From contig JAITJI010000102.1 in the NCBI GenBank assembly GCA_031279015.1, positions 20,057-84,056 of the forward strand: a DNA stretch of 64,000 nt. Direction: 5' to 3'. Below are positions 32,121-41,374 of this stretch, piece after piece (positions within the stretch are counted from its first letter, which is position 1; each line of letters opens with the position of its first letter). The position numbers and the translations under genes were made by a program. Under the pieces are notes generated by a model that worked only from the letters and a program-made list of their open reading frames with translations, was not told the DNA's origin and made no database searches. The DNA is from Spirochaetaceae bacterium (GTDB lineage: Bacteria > Spirochaetota > Spirochaetia > Treponematales > Breznakiellaceae).

Positions 32121-32955
32121 TACCATACCTTCCGATACCCTGTTTTCAGATGAACCGATTGCCGAGCCTGCCCGGGGGAACGGTAAAATAGACAGATGGC
32201 TGAAGATCCTCTTTGTGGTTGTCGTGATCCTTCTTGCGGCGGAATTTATCTGGCTCTTTGCGGTTAAAATATCCATGCCCCTTGCCACCGTGGAGGTCCG
32301 GGGCATCCCCGATCTGGACAAGGCCGCCGTGTTGGCCCAGGGGGGAATAGACTACCGGTCTTCCTTTATGACGGTTAAGCCCCGGATGGTGGAGAAGGCT
32401 CTGGCGGAGATGTATCAGGTGGAGTCCGCCCGGGTGATCAAGCACTACCCGGATGGTCTGGAGATCATCCTGAATCCCCGCAAGGCCGTGGCGGTATCCC
32501 TCTTCTGCATTGACCAGCGGGTTTTTCCGGTATACATCGATAAACAGGGGATGATTATAAAGATAGGAAATGTAGGAGAGACGGACACACCGAGTCCGGG
32601 ACTTCCCCTGGTATCCGGCCTCTTTACGGAACTGCCCGGCTTGGGTTCCCGGCTTCCGCCTCGCCTTGAACCCCTTTTTTTCCGGCTGGAACAGCTTAAG
32701 GTATCCGCTCCGGAACTTTTGGCGGCGATATCCGAGATCCGGATCAATGAAAAAGCCTACGATGGCTTTGATTTGGTTGTGTATCCAATGTATAATCCTA
32801 TCCGGTTTCGTTTTGAAGCTGAATTGAATGAGGATATGCTTCGATATATGCTATTAATGATCGATGTATTAGTTTCCAGAGGCGTCACGGTTGATGAAGT
32901 GGATCTGCGAACCGGCACGGCGTCTTATGTGGTAAAGGAGGCCTCTTCTGGCTAA
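32110..32955 (+). CDS. ftsQ: Divisome protein FtsQ/DivIB
   Basis: A 281-residue bitopic protein. A cytoplasmic N-terminal stretch (about 33 residues), one helix (ILFVVVVILLAAEFIWLF), then a POTRA domain (VEVRGIPDLDKAAVLAQGGI) and the FtsQ beta domain (PDGLEIILNPRKAVAVSL). FtsQ bridges early and late divisome proteins in the periplasm. It overlaps the 3' end of ftsW and, if the CTG start of ftsA is correct, overlaps that gene by 8 bases. Confidence 0.92.
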   Translation: MSSDTIPSDTLFSDEPIAEPARGNGKIDRWLKILFVVVVILLAAEFIWLFAVKISMPLATVEVRGIPDLDKAAVLAQGGIDYRSSFMTVKPRMVEKALAEMYQVESARVIKHYPDGLEIILNPRKAVAVSLFCIDQRVFPVYIDKQGMIIKIGNVGETDTPSPGLPLVSGLFTELPGLGSRLPPRLEPLFFRLEQLKVSAPELLAAISEIRINEKAYDGFDLVVYPMYNPIRFRFEAELNEDMLRYMLLMIDVLVSRGVTVDEVDLRTGTASYVVKEASSG

Positions 32956-34204
32956 CGACGGTTTAGTTGTCGGCCTTGATATCGGCACGACCAAGGTATG
33001 CGCCGTCATCGGCGAACGTAATGAGCATGGAACCCTCGAAATAACCGGTGTGGGAACAAGTCCGTCTACAGGCCTGCGGAAAGGGATCGTTGTAAACATC
33101 GAAGCCACCCTCCGTTCGGTGGCGGCGGCCATAGAAGCGGCGGAAATGATGAGCGGCCAGGAAGTGCATTCTGTGTGGACCGGAATAGGCGGCAGTCACA
33201 TCGATGGAATCAATTCCCGGGGGGTAGTGGCGGTTACGGGGAAGAACAAGGAAACCCGGGAGATAGATGAAGAGGACCTCCGCCGGGTGCTGGAAGCCGC
33301 CCGGGCGGTGGTCATTCCCATGGATCGTCAGGTATTGGAGGTGATCCCCCAGTCCTATATAGTGGACGATCACAAGGGTATTCCGGATCCCCTGAACATG
33401 ATTGGGGTACGCTTGGAAGCGGAGGTCCATATCATCACCTGTTCCGTTACCAGCGCCCAGAATCTGATCAAATGTGTTAACCGGGCCGGATTCAGGGTTA
33501 ACGATCTTGTCCTCCACTCCCTGGCGGCAGGCCGCGCTTCGGTTACCCCGGAGGAAAAGGCCATGGGGGTAGCCCTTATCGATCTGGGAGGGGGGACCAC
33601 GGAGGTAATGGTCTATTCCCAGGGCGCTCCCTATTCAACCACCACGATCCCCGCAGGAGGTTCCCAGGTTACCAGCGACATATCGATCCTCAAAAATATC
33701 GCCTTTGAAACGGCGGAAAAAATAAAACTGGAGGCGGGGTGCTGCTGGGGGGATCTCCTGGAGGGGGATGATGATATCATTGTTCCCGGAGTCGGCGGCC
33801 GTCCGCCCCTGCCCATACCGCGTTCCGAAATTCTCCGGATCACCAGGCCCCGAATGGAGGAGATCTTCACCATGGTGAAGGAAAAACTGGACAAGTTATC
33901 CCTCTCCCGGCCCCTGGGGGGTGGGATTGTGTTGACCGGCGGCGGGGCCCAGCTTTTGGGGGCCGTGGAGTTGGCCTCCCACATCTTTAAACTGCCCGTG
34001 CGGATAGGGAATCCCCTGGCCGTGGGAGGGCTCGTGGATGAGTACCGCAGTCCGGCCTATGCCACCGCAGTGGGGCTGGTCCTGGAAGGAAACGACCGGG
34101 AAGGGAACCGGGGTTCCGAATGGAGTGGTGAGCATCTCCGGGACAAGGGAAAGGGATCCATTCTTAAGCGGTTAAAATCATGGCTGCAAAATGAATTCTT
34201 TTAA
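32948..34204 (+). CDS. ftsA: Divisome ATPase FtsA, apparently starting with CTG
   Basis: A 418-residue actin-like protein that tethers FtsZ to the membrane. The conserved phosphate loop GLDIGTTKVCAVIG begins only 8 residues after a CTG at 32948, which lies 6 bases behind a perfect AAAGGAGG (32934-32941). An in-frame stop sits at 32933, and no ATG, GTG or TTG occurs until GTG 33050, which would lose the loop. Later motifs are normal: LIDLGGGTTEVMVYS, VLTGGGAQLLG, and a C-terminal amphipathic membrane helix (ILKRLKSWLQNEFF). Length then equals other FtsA proteins. Confidence 0.9.
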   Translation: MANDGLVVGLDIGTTKVCAVIGERNEHGTLEITGVGTSPSTGLRKGIVVNIEATLRSVAAAIEAAEMMSGQEVHSVWTGIGGSHIDGINSRGVVAVTGKNKETREIDEEDLRRVLEAARAVVIPMDRQVLEVIPQSYIVDDHKGIPDPLNMIGVRLEAEVHIITCSVTSAQNLIKCVNRAGFRVNDLVLHSLAAGRASVTPEEKAMGVALIDLGGGTTEVMVYSQGAPYSTTTIPAGGSQVTSDISILKNIAFETAEKIKLEAGCCWGDLLEGDDDIIVPGVGGRPPLPIPRSEILRITRPRMEEIFTMVKEKLDKLSLSRPLGGGIVLTGGGAQLLGAVELASHIFKLPVRIGNPLAVGGLVDEYRSPAYATAVGLVLEGNDREGNRGSEWSGEHLRDKGKGSILKRLKSWLQNEFF

Positions 34205-34279
34205 GTTAAAGATGGTAATTAAGGCGTTTGTTATGCCTTGAAAAAATATTAGAAGACCAAGTGATTTGGGAGGGGGAGT

Positions 34280-35491
34280 ATGAAAATTCTCGAAATTAAT
34301 GACAAGGCATCTGAACCGGTACCGACTATTATCAAGGTAATCGGTGTGGGCGGCGGCGGATCCAATGCGGTCAACCGGATGATCGACTGTGGAGTAAGGG
34401 ATGTGCAGTTTATCGGAGCCAATACGGACGTGCAGGCTTTAAACCGCTGCAGGGCGCCGGTAAAACTGCCCCTGGGTTCAAAATTAACTCAGGGGTTGGG
34501 GGCTGGGGGCAAACCGGAAGTGGGCGAGCAGGCCGCCAGGGAAGATCAGGAGATGATCGCCAATGCCCTCCGGGGGGCTCACATGGTTTTTGTCACCGCC
34601 GGCATGGGGGGGGGTACCGGAACCGGCGCCGCTCCCGTGATTGCCCAGATTGCCCGGGAGTGCGGCGCCTTGACCGTTGGAGTTGTGACCAAACCCTTTG
34701 GATTTGAGGGACGTTACAAGATGCGCCTTGCGGAAGAGGGAATCCTGAAACTGCGACAGTCCGTGGATACCCTTATCGTCATTCCCAATGAGCATCTCTT
34801 CAAGATCGTAGAGAAGAGCACCCCTATTAAAGAGGCCTTCCTCAAGGCTGACGATGTGCTTCGTCAGGGCGTGCAGGGAATTTCGGACCTTATCACCACC
34901 CACGGAGACGTGAATGTTGATTTTTCGGATGTCCAAACTACGATGAAGGGTCAGGGAGATGCCCTGATGGGTATCGGCATTGGTACGGGAGAAAACCGCG
35001 CCCAGGAAGCCGCCTCCAGGGCGGTGGAGAATCCCTTACTGGATGACTGCACCATTGAAGGGGCCCAGCATATCCTGGTCAATGTTTCCGGCGGGGAGAA
35101 TGTCTCCCTGGTGGAATATCAGGAAGTGATGGAGTATATTAACCGGATCGTCGATCCCGATGTACATACCATCATAGGATGCGCGGTGGATCCGAGCCTG
35201 GGGGATAAACTTCAGGTGACGGTAATTGCCACGGGTTTCCTGAATGAGATCTCGGAAATGGCGTCCCATAACTCCCGGAAGATTGAGCTGGTAAAATCCG
35301 CAAAGGGTGACTATATTAAAACTGAAGATTTTGATACTATCACCAACCGATCCGGTGTGACGGCCCCCTACCTTTCTCCACGGAATTTCCGGGAGGATGA
35401 TCTGGATGTGCCCACCCTTATCCGGGGTGCAAAATATGCCGGTTCCGCAGAAAGGGATCTCAAGACCGGTTCGGAATCCAAGGACGCGTAG
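34280..35491 (+). CDS. ftsZ: Cell-division GTPase FtsZ
   Basis: A 403-residue tubulin-like GTPase forming the division ring. GTP-binding motifs: [34 protein letters not shown] (tubulin signature), and the synergy loop around [12 protein letters not shown]. The C-terminal binding peptide for FtsA is present as [22 protein letters not shown] precedes the ATG. The 76-base gap after ftsA holds a small hairpin (AAGGC/GCCTT) before the ribosome site. Confidence 0.97.
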   Translation: MKILEINDKASEPVPTIIKVIGVGGGGSNAVNRMIDCGVRDVQFIGANTDVQALNRCRAPVKLPLGSKLTQGLGAGGKPEVGEQAAREDQEMIANALRGAHMVFVTAGMGGGTGTGAAPVIAQIARECGALTVGVVTKPFGFEGRYKMRLAEEGILKLRQSVDTLIVIPNEHLFKIVEKSTPIKEAFLKADDVLRQGVQGISDLITTHGDVNVDFSDVQTTMKGQGDALMGIGIGTGENRAQEAASRAVENPLLDDCTIEGAQHILVNVSGGENVSLVEYQEVMEYINRIVDPDVHTIIGCAVDPSLGDKLQVTVIATGFLNEISEMASHNSRKIELVKSAKGDYIKTEDFDTITNRSGVTAPYLSPRNFREDDLDVPTLIRGAKYAGSAERDLKTGSESKDA

Positions 35492-35496
35492 CCGGT

Positions 35497-36408
35497 ATGG
35501 ACGGACAGGCTCTGCTGAAACGGTACCGGTCCCGGCTGCTCCTCATGGAACGGCGTTCGCCCTTGACCGCGGAAACCTATGGCCTGGAGATTCGCCACTT
35601 TCTGGATTGGCTTGTGAAGGAGGGGCTGGAGGTCGCAGGGGTGGACAGTTCCGCCCTTGCGCAGTACCTGGATCTGCGCCGGGAACGGGACGGCATAGAT
35701 TCCCGTTCGGCGGCCAAGGCGATCTCCGCCCTTCGATCCTTCTATAGGTATATGATCGATACGGGTTTGTGCCAGGAGAATCCGGCGGCGGTTCTTGAGC
35801 GGCCCCGGCGGAACATCCGGTTACCGGGGGTACATTCCCGGGAGCAGGTTGAGGAGATGCTGAATACCGTGGATACCGGTACCCCCTGGGGGCTGCGGGA
35901 TAGAGCCCTCTTTGAACTCTTCTATTCGGCAGGGCTGCGGGTTTCCGAAGCGGTTAGCCTGAACGTGGAGGATATCTTTTTTTCTAAAGGCATTGCCCGG
36001 GTCCGGGGGAAGGGGAACAAGGAGCGGCTTGTGGTTTTTGGACCCCAGGCGGGGGTCTGGCTGAAGCGGTACCTCACCGAGGCCCGGCCGGCATTGGCAG
36101 GACCCCGGCGGAGTTCAGCCCTGTTTATCGGCAGGACGGGGAAGCGGCTTTCCCGCAAGGGAATCTGGAAAAACTACGCCACCCTGACATCCCAATTGAA
36201 GATAAGTTCCCGGCTGCATAGCCTGCGGCACAGTTTTGCCACGGAGCTGCTGGCGGGAGGTGCGGATCTCCGATCCGTACAGGAACTGCTGGGACATGCG
36301 GATCTGTCCACCACCCAGATCTATACCCATGTGGATGTTTCCATGCTCCGGGAGAATTACCGCCGTTATATGCCCACGCTCAAGCAGGCCGGAAGGCGCA
36401 GGGGATAA
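35497..36408 (+). CDS. XerC/XerD-type tyrosine recombinase (first copy)
   Basis: A 303-residue tyrosine recombinase. N-terminal SAM-like core-binding domain (about 1-95), then the catalytic domain with all expected residues: Arg in AGLRVSEAVSL, the His-x-x-Arg pair in LHSLRHSFATELLAGG, His in LLGHADLSTT and the nucleophilic Tyr in TQIYTHVD. Size and sequence fit the XerC/XerD enzymes that resolve chromosome dimers at dif. A second such gene lies 4.9 kb downstream after topA, so the two may be the XerC-XerD pair; which is which is not settled. It starts 5 bases after ftsZ. Confidence 0.92.
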   Translation: MDGQALLKRYRSRLLLMERRSPLTAETYGLEIRHFLDWLVKEGLEVAGVDSSALAQYLDLRRERDGIDSRSAAKAISALRSFYRYMIDTGLCQENPAAVLERPRRNIRLPGVHSREQVEEMLNTVDTGTPWGLRDRALFELFYSAGLRVSEAVSLNVEDIFFSKGIARVRGKGNKERLVVFGPQAGVWLKRYLTEARPALAGPRRSSALFIGRTGKRLSRKGIWKNYATLTSQLKISSRLHSLRHSFATELLAGGADLRSVQELLGHADLSTTQIYTHVDVSMLRENYRRYMPTLKQAGRRRG

Positions 36409-36410
36409 CT

Positions 36411-37172
36411 ATGAAAATTAAAAAGGAAGTTTTTAGCGGACTCATCGCGGTGATCATCGTTGCCGCCGCCATTGGGGGGTTTTATGCCTATCAGAAGTAC
36501 AGAGCCAGGACCAGCCTGGCGGCGCGGATAGCCGATATAAGCAGTAAAGGGGTCCCCGCCACTATCGATGAACTCCGGAACGCCATTGCCCTTTACGAGG
36601 CCCGGATAGAGGAGCATATACGGGACGCAGCCCAAACCGGGACTTATTGGAAGATCCTGGCTACCCGTTTTCAGGATCGGGGTCTGCACAACGAAGCCCT
36701 GGCTGCGCTGGAACGGGGGGTTTACTACTTTCCGGAGGATCCGACCCTGCAGTACCTTACGGGAGTTTCCGCCGCCATGGTGGCAAAATCCTGGCTCGAT
36801 TTTTCCCCGGGAAGCGCCCCGGGATCTTCCGGCGGTCCGGTTAACCGGTACTTTGCCCTGGCGGAACAGGCCTACCTTAACGCCATCAAAATGGATGATC
36901 AGTATACCCGGGCCATGTACGCCCTGGGGGTTCTCTATGTATTTGAACTGGAACGGCCGGAGGATGCCATTCCCTGTATGATCCGCCACAACGAGATCCG
37001 GACTCAGGATGTGGACGGGATGTTCGTCCTTGCCCGGGCCTATTTTATGACCGGTGAATATGGACCGGCGATTGATCTCTATAACCGTATTATCTCGATT
37101 GCCAAGGATAAGAACAAACGGAATGAAGCGGAACGGAACAAACAGTACATAATGGATATATACTATGGATGA
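36411..37172 (+). CDS. Membrane-anchored TPR protein
   Basis: A 253-residue protein with a single N-terminal helix (residues 8-27, VFSGLIAVIIVAAAIGGFYAY) and helical repeats of the tetratricopeptide kind in the remainder (YWKILATRFQDRGLHNEALA, YTRAMYALGVLYVFELERPE, FVLARAYFMTGEYGPAIDLY). It lies 2 bases after the recombinase and overlaps dprA by 8 bases. A TPR gene occupies the same place in Borrelia, which points to a conserved spirochaete role, perhaps in division-complex assembly. Confidence 0.82.
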   Translation: MKIKKEVFSGLIAVIIVAAAIGGFYAYQKYRARTSLAARIADISSKGVPATIDELRNAIALYEARIEEHIRDAAQTGTYWKILATRFQDRGLHNEALAALERGVYYFPEDPTLQYLTGVSAAMVAKSWLDFSPGSAPGSSGGPVNRYFALAEQAYLNAIKMDDQYTRAMYALGVLYVFELERPEDAIPCMIRHNEIRTQDVDGMFVLARAYFMTGEYGPAIDLYNRIISIAKDKNKRNEAERNKQYIMDIYYG

Positions 37173-38124
37173 TCGCGGTTTGTTGGATCTTATCATCGGA
37201 CGTTTCCCCGGCATTTCTCCGGTTGACCGGATCCGTTTATGCACATCCTTTGACCGGGAGGCGGATTTTACCCTCCTTTCCCGGAGGGATATTGAGGAGG
37301 TGCTGAAAAAGCGGTTGGATGCAGGATTCGGTACCATGGCGGAATTGCAGGCCCGGGCGGCAGCGGATGCGGCAGCGGCGCGGCTCCGGGGTATAGCCTA
37401 TGTTTCCTATGTCCAAAGTGGTTATCCGCCCCTGCTCCGGGAGATCTACGATCCGCCGGTACTGCTCTTCTACCGGGGGGCCATGCCGGACCCCGGAGGG
37501 CCTCTGGCTGCGGTTGTGGGAACCCGTAAACCCTCGGGGGCCGCCGCTGCCCAGGCCTACGATCTGTGCCGGGATCTGGGCCGGAAGGGCATCCCGGTGG
37601 TCTCCGGCCTTGCTCTGGGGATCGATGCCCTGGCCCACCGGGGTAATCTGGATGGGGGCGGGGCTACCGTGGCCGTCCTGGGTTCCGGTCTTGACCAGGT
37701 TTACCCCGCATCAAACCGGATGCTGGCCCGGCGAATACTGGAGGACGGCGGGGTTCTCCTTTCGGAGTATCCGCCGGGGACGGAACCCCGGAAGTGGCAT
37801 TTTCCCGCCCGGAACCGGATTATTGCAGGGCTTGCCCGGGGTACCCTGCTGGTGGAAGCCCCGGCGGTTTCGGGGGCCCTCATTACCGCCCGCTTTGCCC
37901 TGGAACAGGGCCGGGATCTCTGGGTGGCTTCCGCCGGCGCAGCCCCGGGGAGCGTAACCGGAGAAGGAACCAGGAGGCTGGTTGAGGAGGGGGCAAAGGT
38001 AGTTTCCTCCGCCAATTCCATCCTGGCCGAATGGGGAATCGTTCCGGAGGGGAGAACCGGGGAAACGCCCCCCCGGGATGGCTTGGCAATGGCCTTGGCG
38101 CGGCAGCTCAATATTAATTTGTGA
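37165..38124 (+). CDS. dprA: DNA-processing protein DprA (Smf)
   Basis: A 319-residue protein. N-terminal helical domain (about 1-80), then the Rossmann-like DprA core: VVGTRKPSGAAAA, VVSGLALGIDALAHRG, VAVLGSGLDQVYPASN, and FPARNRIIAGLARGTLLVEA. Family members bind single-stranded DNA and load RecA during transformation. It overlaps topA by a few bases in a different frame. Whether this organism takes up DNA is unknown; dprA is conserved even in bacteria not known to be competent. Confidence 0.94.
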   Translation: MDDRGLLDLIIGRFPGISPVDRIRLCTSFDREADFTLLSRRDIEEVLKKRLDAGFGTMAELQARAAADAAAARLRGIAYVSYVQSGYPPLLREIYDPPVLLFYRGAMPDPGGPLAAVVGTRKPSGAAAAQAYDLCRDLGRKGIPVVSGLALGIDALAHRGNLDGGGATVAVLGSGLDQVYPASNRMLARRILEDGGVLLSEYPPGTEPRKWHFPARNRIIAGLARGTLLVEAPAVSGALITARFALEQGRDLWVASAGAAPGSVTGEGTRRLVEEGAKVVSSANSILAEWGIVPEGRTGETPPRDGLAMALARQLNINL

Positions 38125-38132
38125 GGACAGGT

Positions 38133-40430
38133 ATGGCGGTTATAGCCGAAGAAACAGTACCGGGAACAGAGGCGGGGAAAAAATCCCGGAATACAAAAAC
38201 CGCCGGGAAGCGGAAACCCGCAAAGACCCGCAAGACCGCAAAGGAGCAGGACTCCGTGAAGGAACAAAAACCCACGAAGACCCGCAAGGCCGCAAAGGAA
38301 CAGGACTCCGTAAAGGAACAAAAACCCGCAAAGGATCGCAGGACCCTCGTTATTGTAGAATCCCCCGCCAAGGCAAAAACCATTGAAAAGTACCTTGGCC
38401 CCGCCTATATGGTTAAAGCCTCCATGGGGCATCTCATCGATCTGCCAAAGTCACGGCTGGCCATCGATGTGTCCCGTGATTTTGAGCCCGAATACATCAC
38501 CGTCAGGGGACGGGCAAAACTGTTAAAGGAACTCCAGGGAGATGCCAAAAAAGCGGATACCGTACTTCTGGCGAGTGATAACGACCGGGAGGGGGAGGCC
38601 ATTGCCTGGCATCTGCGGAACGCCATTATCGCCAAAACCAAAAAGGTCCCCATACACCGGATAGCCTTCAACGAAATCACCCCCATGGCCATACAGAAGG
38701 CGGTAACCAATCCGTCCGCCATCGATGAGGCAAAGGTGAACGCCCAGAAGGCCCGGCGGGTACTGGATCGGCTGGTGGGCTATAACCTATCCCCCCTGCT
38801 CTGGAAGAAGGTTAAGAATGGCCTATCCGCAGGACGGGTTCAGTCCGTGGCCCTGCGGCTTATCTGTGAACGGGAAAAGGATGTGGAGTCCTTTATTCCT
38901 GAAGAATACTGGACTCTGGAGGTGGATTTTAAGGTAGGGAAATCCCTTTTTACCGCCCAGCTCATATCCTGGCAGGGTGTTAAGCCCGAACTGAAAAACG
39001 AAAAGGCCGTTACCCTTATCAGGGACCAGGTTGCCGGGGCGGACTGTTTTGTTGCGGATATCCGGGAAATCGAAAAGACCGTAAGGCCCAAGCCGCCTTT
39101 TACCACCTCCCAGCTTCAACAGACCGCGGCCAACCGGCTGGGTTTTACCAGCAAGAAAACCATGCAGATTGCCCAGCAGCTCTACGAAGGGGTGAATATA
39201 GGTAATTCCCGGGTGGGGCTTATAACCTATATGCGTACCGATTCGATCCGGATATCCCAGGTTGCCCTTGAGGAAGTCCGGGACTGGCTGGGGAAGGAGT
39301 TCCCCGGAGAGCTTCCGGAAAAAGCGATAGAATACACCGTGGGGAAGAAGGCCCAGGATGCCCACGAGGCGATTCGGCCTACCTATGTCACCTATACTCC
39401 CGAAGATCTCAAGGAGTCCCTTTCCCGGGATCATCTGCGCCTTTACACGATTATTTGGGAACGTTTTGTGTCAAGCCAGATGAAACCCGCTAAAACTAAA
39501 ACCGTCAGTGTTGATATACAGGCCGGTGAGGGGATCTTCCGGATCGCCGGTACAAAGATCGTTGAAAAGGGGTTTTACAGGGTTATAAAACTCCTTGCCT
39601 CCCGGGAGGAAAAGGGGAATCCCTATCCCCCCCTCAAGATCGGTGACCGGGTGAAGGCAGAGAGCTTCTACCCTGAACAGCACTTTACCCAGGGACCGCC
39701 CCGGTTCACCGATGCGTCCATCGTTAAAACCCTGGAGGAAAGGGGCATCGGCCGTCCTTCAACCTACGCTCCTATCATATCGGTGCTTTTGGACCGGTAT
39801 TATGTAACCCGTTCAAACAAGCAGCTTATCCCTACCGTTTTGGGCAGGATGATCTGTGATATGCTGGTTGAATACTTCCCCCGGGTGGTGGATACCGCCT
39901 TTACCGCCTCTATGGAAACCAAACTTGATGAGGTGGAAGAAAACCATATCCGCTGGCCCGACATGATCCGGGAATTCTGGGATCCCTTTAAAGAGCAGGT
40001 GGATGAGGTGGGGAAAACCCTGGAATCCTTTAAGGGATCCCTGGACGAGCCCACGGATCATATCTGTGAAAAATGCGGCAAACCCATGGTGAAGAAACTG
40101 GGTCGTTTTGGATTTTTCCTGGCCTGTTCCGGTTTCCCCGAATGCCACAACACCCGTTCCATTCCCCTGGCTAAGTGTCCCCGCTGCGGCGGCGATATTG
40201 TAGCCCGTAAGACCCGGGGGCGGGGCAAGGAATTCTACGGCTGTACCAATTATCCGGAATGTGACTTCATCAGCCACTTTAAGCCCATCGATCAGAACTG
40301 TCCAAAATGCGGGCAGTTTCTGGTGGAAAAGTACGACAAAAGAAATGGTTTCCACAAGGCCTGTATCAATGAGAACTGTGACTATCTGCACTCCGATGAT
40401 GATGAGGAATCGTTCCATGGCAAAGAGTAA
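38133..40430 (+). CDS. topA: DNA topoisomerase I with repeated basic N-terminal tail
   Basis: A 765-residue type IA topoisomerase. It begins with an unusual 65-residue Lys/Glu-rich tail holding two copies of an 18-residue repeat (KTRKxAKEQDSVKEQKPx). The Toprim domain follows (LVIVESPAKAKTIEKYLG, DNDREGEAIAWHL), then the catalytic tyrosine in GLITYMRTDSIRIS. The C terminus has three zinc-binding modules with Cys pairs (CEKCGKPMVKK, CPRCGGDIVARK, CPKCGQFLVEK). ATG 38133 was chosen over a GTG 12 bases upstream because GAGG precedes it. It overlaps the following recombinase by 14 bases. Confidence 0.95.
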   Translation: MAVIAEETVPGTEAGKKSRNTKTAGKRKPAKTRKTAKEQDSVKEQKPTKTRKAAKEQDSVKEQKPAKDRRTLVIVESPAKAKTIEKYLGPAYMVKASMGHLIDLPKSRLAIDVSRDFEPEYITVRGRAKLLKELQGDAKKADTVLLASDNDREGEAIAWHLRNAIIAKTKKVPIHRIAFNEITPMAIQKAVTNPSAIDEAKVNAQKARRVLDRLVGYNLSPLLWKKVKNGLSAGRVQSVALRLICEREKDVESFIPEEYWTLEVDFKVGKSLFTAQLISWQGVKPELKNEKAVTLIRDQVAGADCFVADIREIEKTVRPKPPFTTSQLQQTAANRLGFTSKKTMQIAQQLYEGVNIGNSRVGLITYMRTDSIRISQVALEEVRDWLGKEFPGELPEKAIEYTVGKKAQDAHEAIRPTYVTYTPEDLKESLSRDHLRLYTIIWERFVSSQMKPAKTKTVSVDIQAGEGIFRIAGTKIVEKGFYRVIKLLASREEKGNPYPPLKIGDRVKAESFYPEQHFTQGPPRFTDASIVKTLEERGIGRPSTYAPIISVLLDRYYVTRSNKQLIPTVLGRMICDMLVEYFPRVVDTAFTASMETKLDEVEENHIRWPDMIREFWDPFKEQVDEVGKTLESFKGSLDEPTDHICEKCGKPMVKKLGRFGFFLACSGFPECHNTRSIPLAKCPRCGGDIVARKTRGRGKEFYGCTNYPECDFISHFKPIDQNCPKCGQFLVEKYDKRNGFHKACINENCDYLHSDDDEESFHGKE
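38223..38330 (+). repeat. Tandem 54-base repeat within topA
   Basis: Two adjacent 54-base units at 38223-38276 and 38277-38330 differ at only a few bases and encode an 18-residue basic repeat. As an in-frame minisatellite it may vary in copy number between strains without breaking the gene. Confidence 0.85.
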
Positions 40431-41337
40431 AACAGACGCCGATATGATAGAAGACTACTGTACCTATCTCCGTGCAGTACGGCGTATCTCCGCACGGACC
40501 CTCCTGGCCTACGGGAAGGATCTGGACAACTTTTCCCGTTACGGCGGGGAGCGGGGCACGAAACTCCTGTCGGTGGAATCCGCCGACATTCAGAGTTTTA
40601 TCACGGAACTTGGAGAGCGGGGTATGGCGTCGGTCAGCGTTAACCGGGTTCTCTCCTCCATCCGGGGGTTTTACCGCTGGCTTCTGCGATACGGCCTGCT
40701 GAACAGGGATCCTACGGAATCCCTCAGAAACCTTAAGACCCCCAAAACCTTGCCGGTGTTTCTCTGGGAAGGGGAGATGGCGGACTTCGCCGAGCTTCCC
40801 GATACCGCCAAGATCCTCTGGCCCTGCCGGGATAAGGCGATTATCCTGGTGATGTATTCTGCGGGACTGCGAATATCCGAGACCGCCGGCCTGACCCTGG
40901 AGGCCCTGGAGGGGGATCTCAGCGGGGCCAGGGTTATTGGCAAGGGGAACAGGGAACGGTATGTTTTTTTTTCCGGGGAAGCCCAGGAGGCCCTGAAGCT
41001 TTGGCTGCCCGTCCGGAACATGCGGGTTAAGGCTGTCGAGTCCGGCGGCAAAGCTCCCACGAACAGGCTTTTTATAAACCGGAAGGGAGGGGCCATTTCC
41101 ATCCCCGGCCTGCGGTGGATCATCACTAAATACGCCGAAAAATCGGGATTACAGAAAAATGTACATCCCCATGCATTGCGGCACAGTTTTGCTACCCATC
41201 TGGTTAATTCCGGTTGTGATGTCCGGGTGGTACAGGAACTGTTGGGTCATGCGAGTCTCTCCACAACCCAGCGGTATACCCACGTGGATATTGAGGGCTT
41301 AAAGCGGGTTCATTCCGAGGCGCATCCCCACGGATAG
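40417..41337 (+). CDS. XerC/XerD-type tyrosine recombinase (second copy)
   Basis: A 306-residue tyrosine recombinase with catalytic residues in [41 protein letters not shown] and QRYTHVD. It starts at ATG 40417, inside the 3' end of topA (14-base overlap); the frame is open further upstream but that part is translated topA sequence. An alternative ATG lies at 40444. A topA-xer arrangement is known from T. pallidum. With the other copy after ftsZ it may form the XerC-XerD pair. Confidence 0.92.
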   Translation: MAKSKTDADMIEDYCTYLRAVRRISARTLLAYGKDLDNFSRYGGERGTKLLSVESADIQSFITELGERGMASVSVNRVLSSIRGFYRWLLRYGLLNRDPTESLRNLKTPKTLPVFLWEGEMADFAELPDTAKILWPCRDKAIILVMYSAGLRISETAGLTLEALEGDLSGARVIGKGNRERYVFFSGEAQEALKLWLPVRNMRVKAVESGGKAPTNRLFINRKGGAISIPGLRWIITKYAEKSGLQKNVHPHALRHSFATHLVNSGCDVRVVQELLGHASLSTTQRYTHVDIEGLKRVHSEAHPHG

Positions 41338-41374
41338 CGGTTCCGCTGTATATAAAAGGCAAGGAGTAAGGCCG

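Noticed and set aside
33050..34204. ftsA taken from the first GTG at 33050
   Set aside because: It would lack the phosphate-binding loop essential to FtsA; the CTG at 32948 with an ideal ribosome site explains the missing part.
38150..38390. Repeats at the topA 5' end as a possible CRISPR array
   Set aside because: Only two adjacent 54-base units without spacers, in frame within a coding region.
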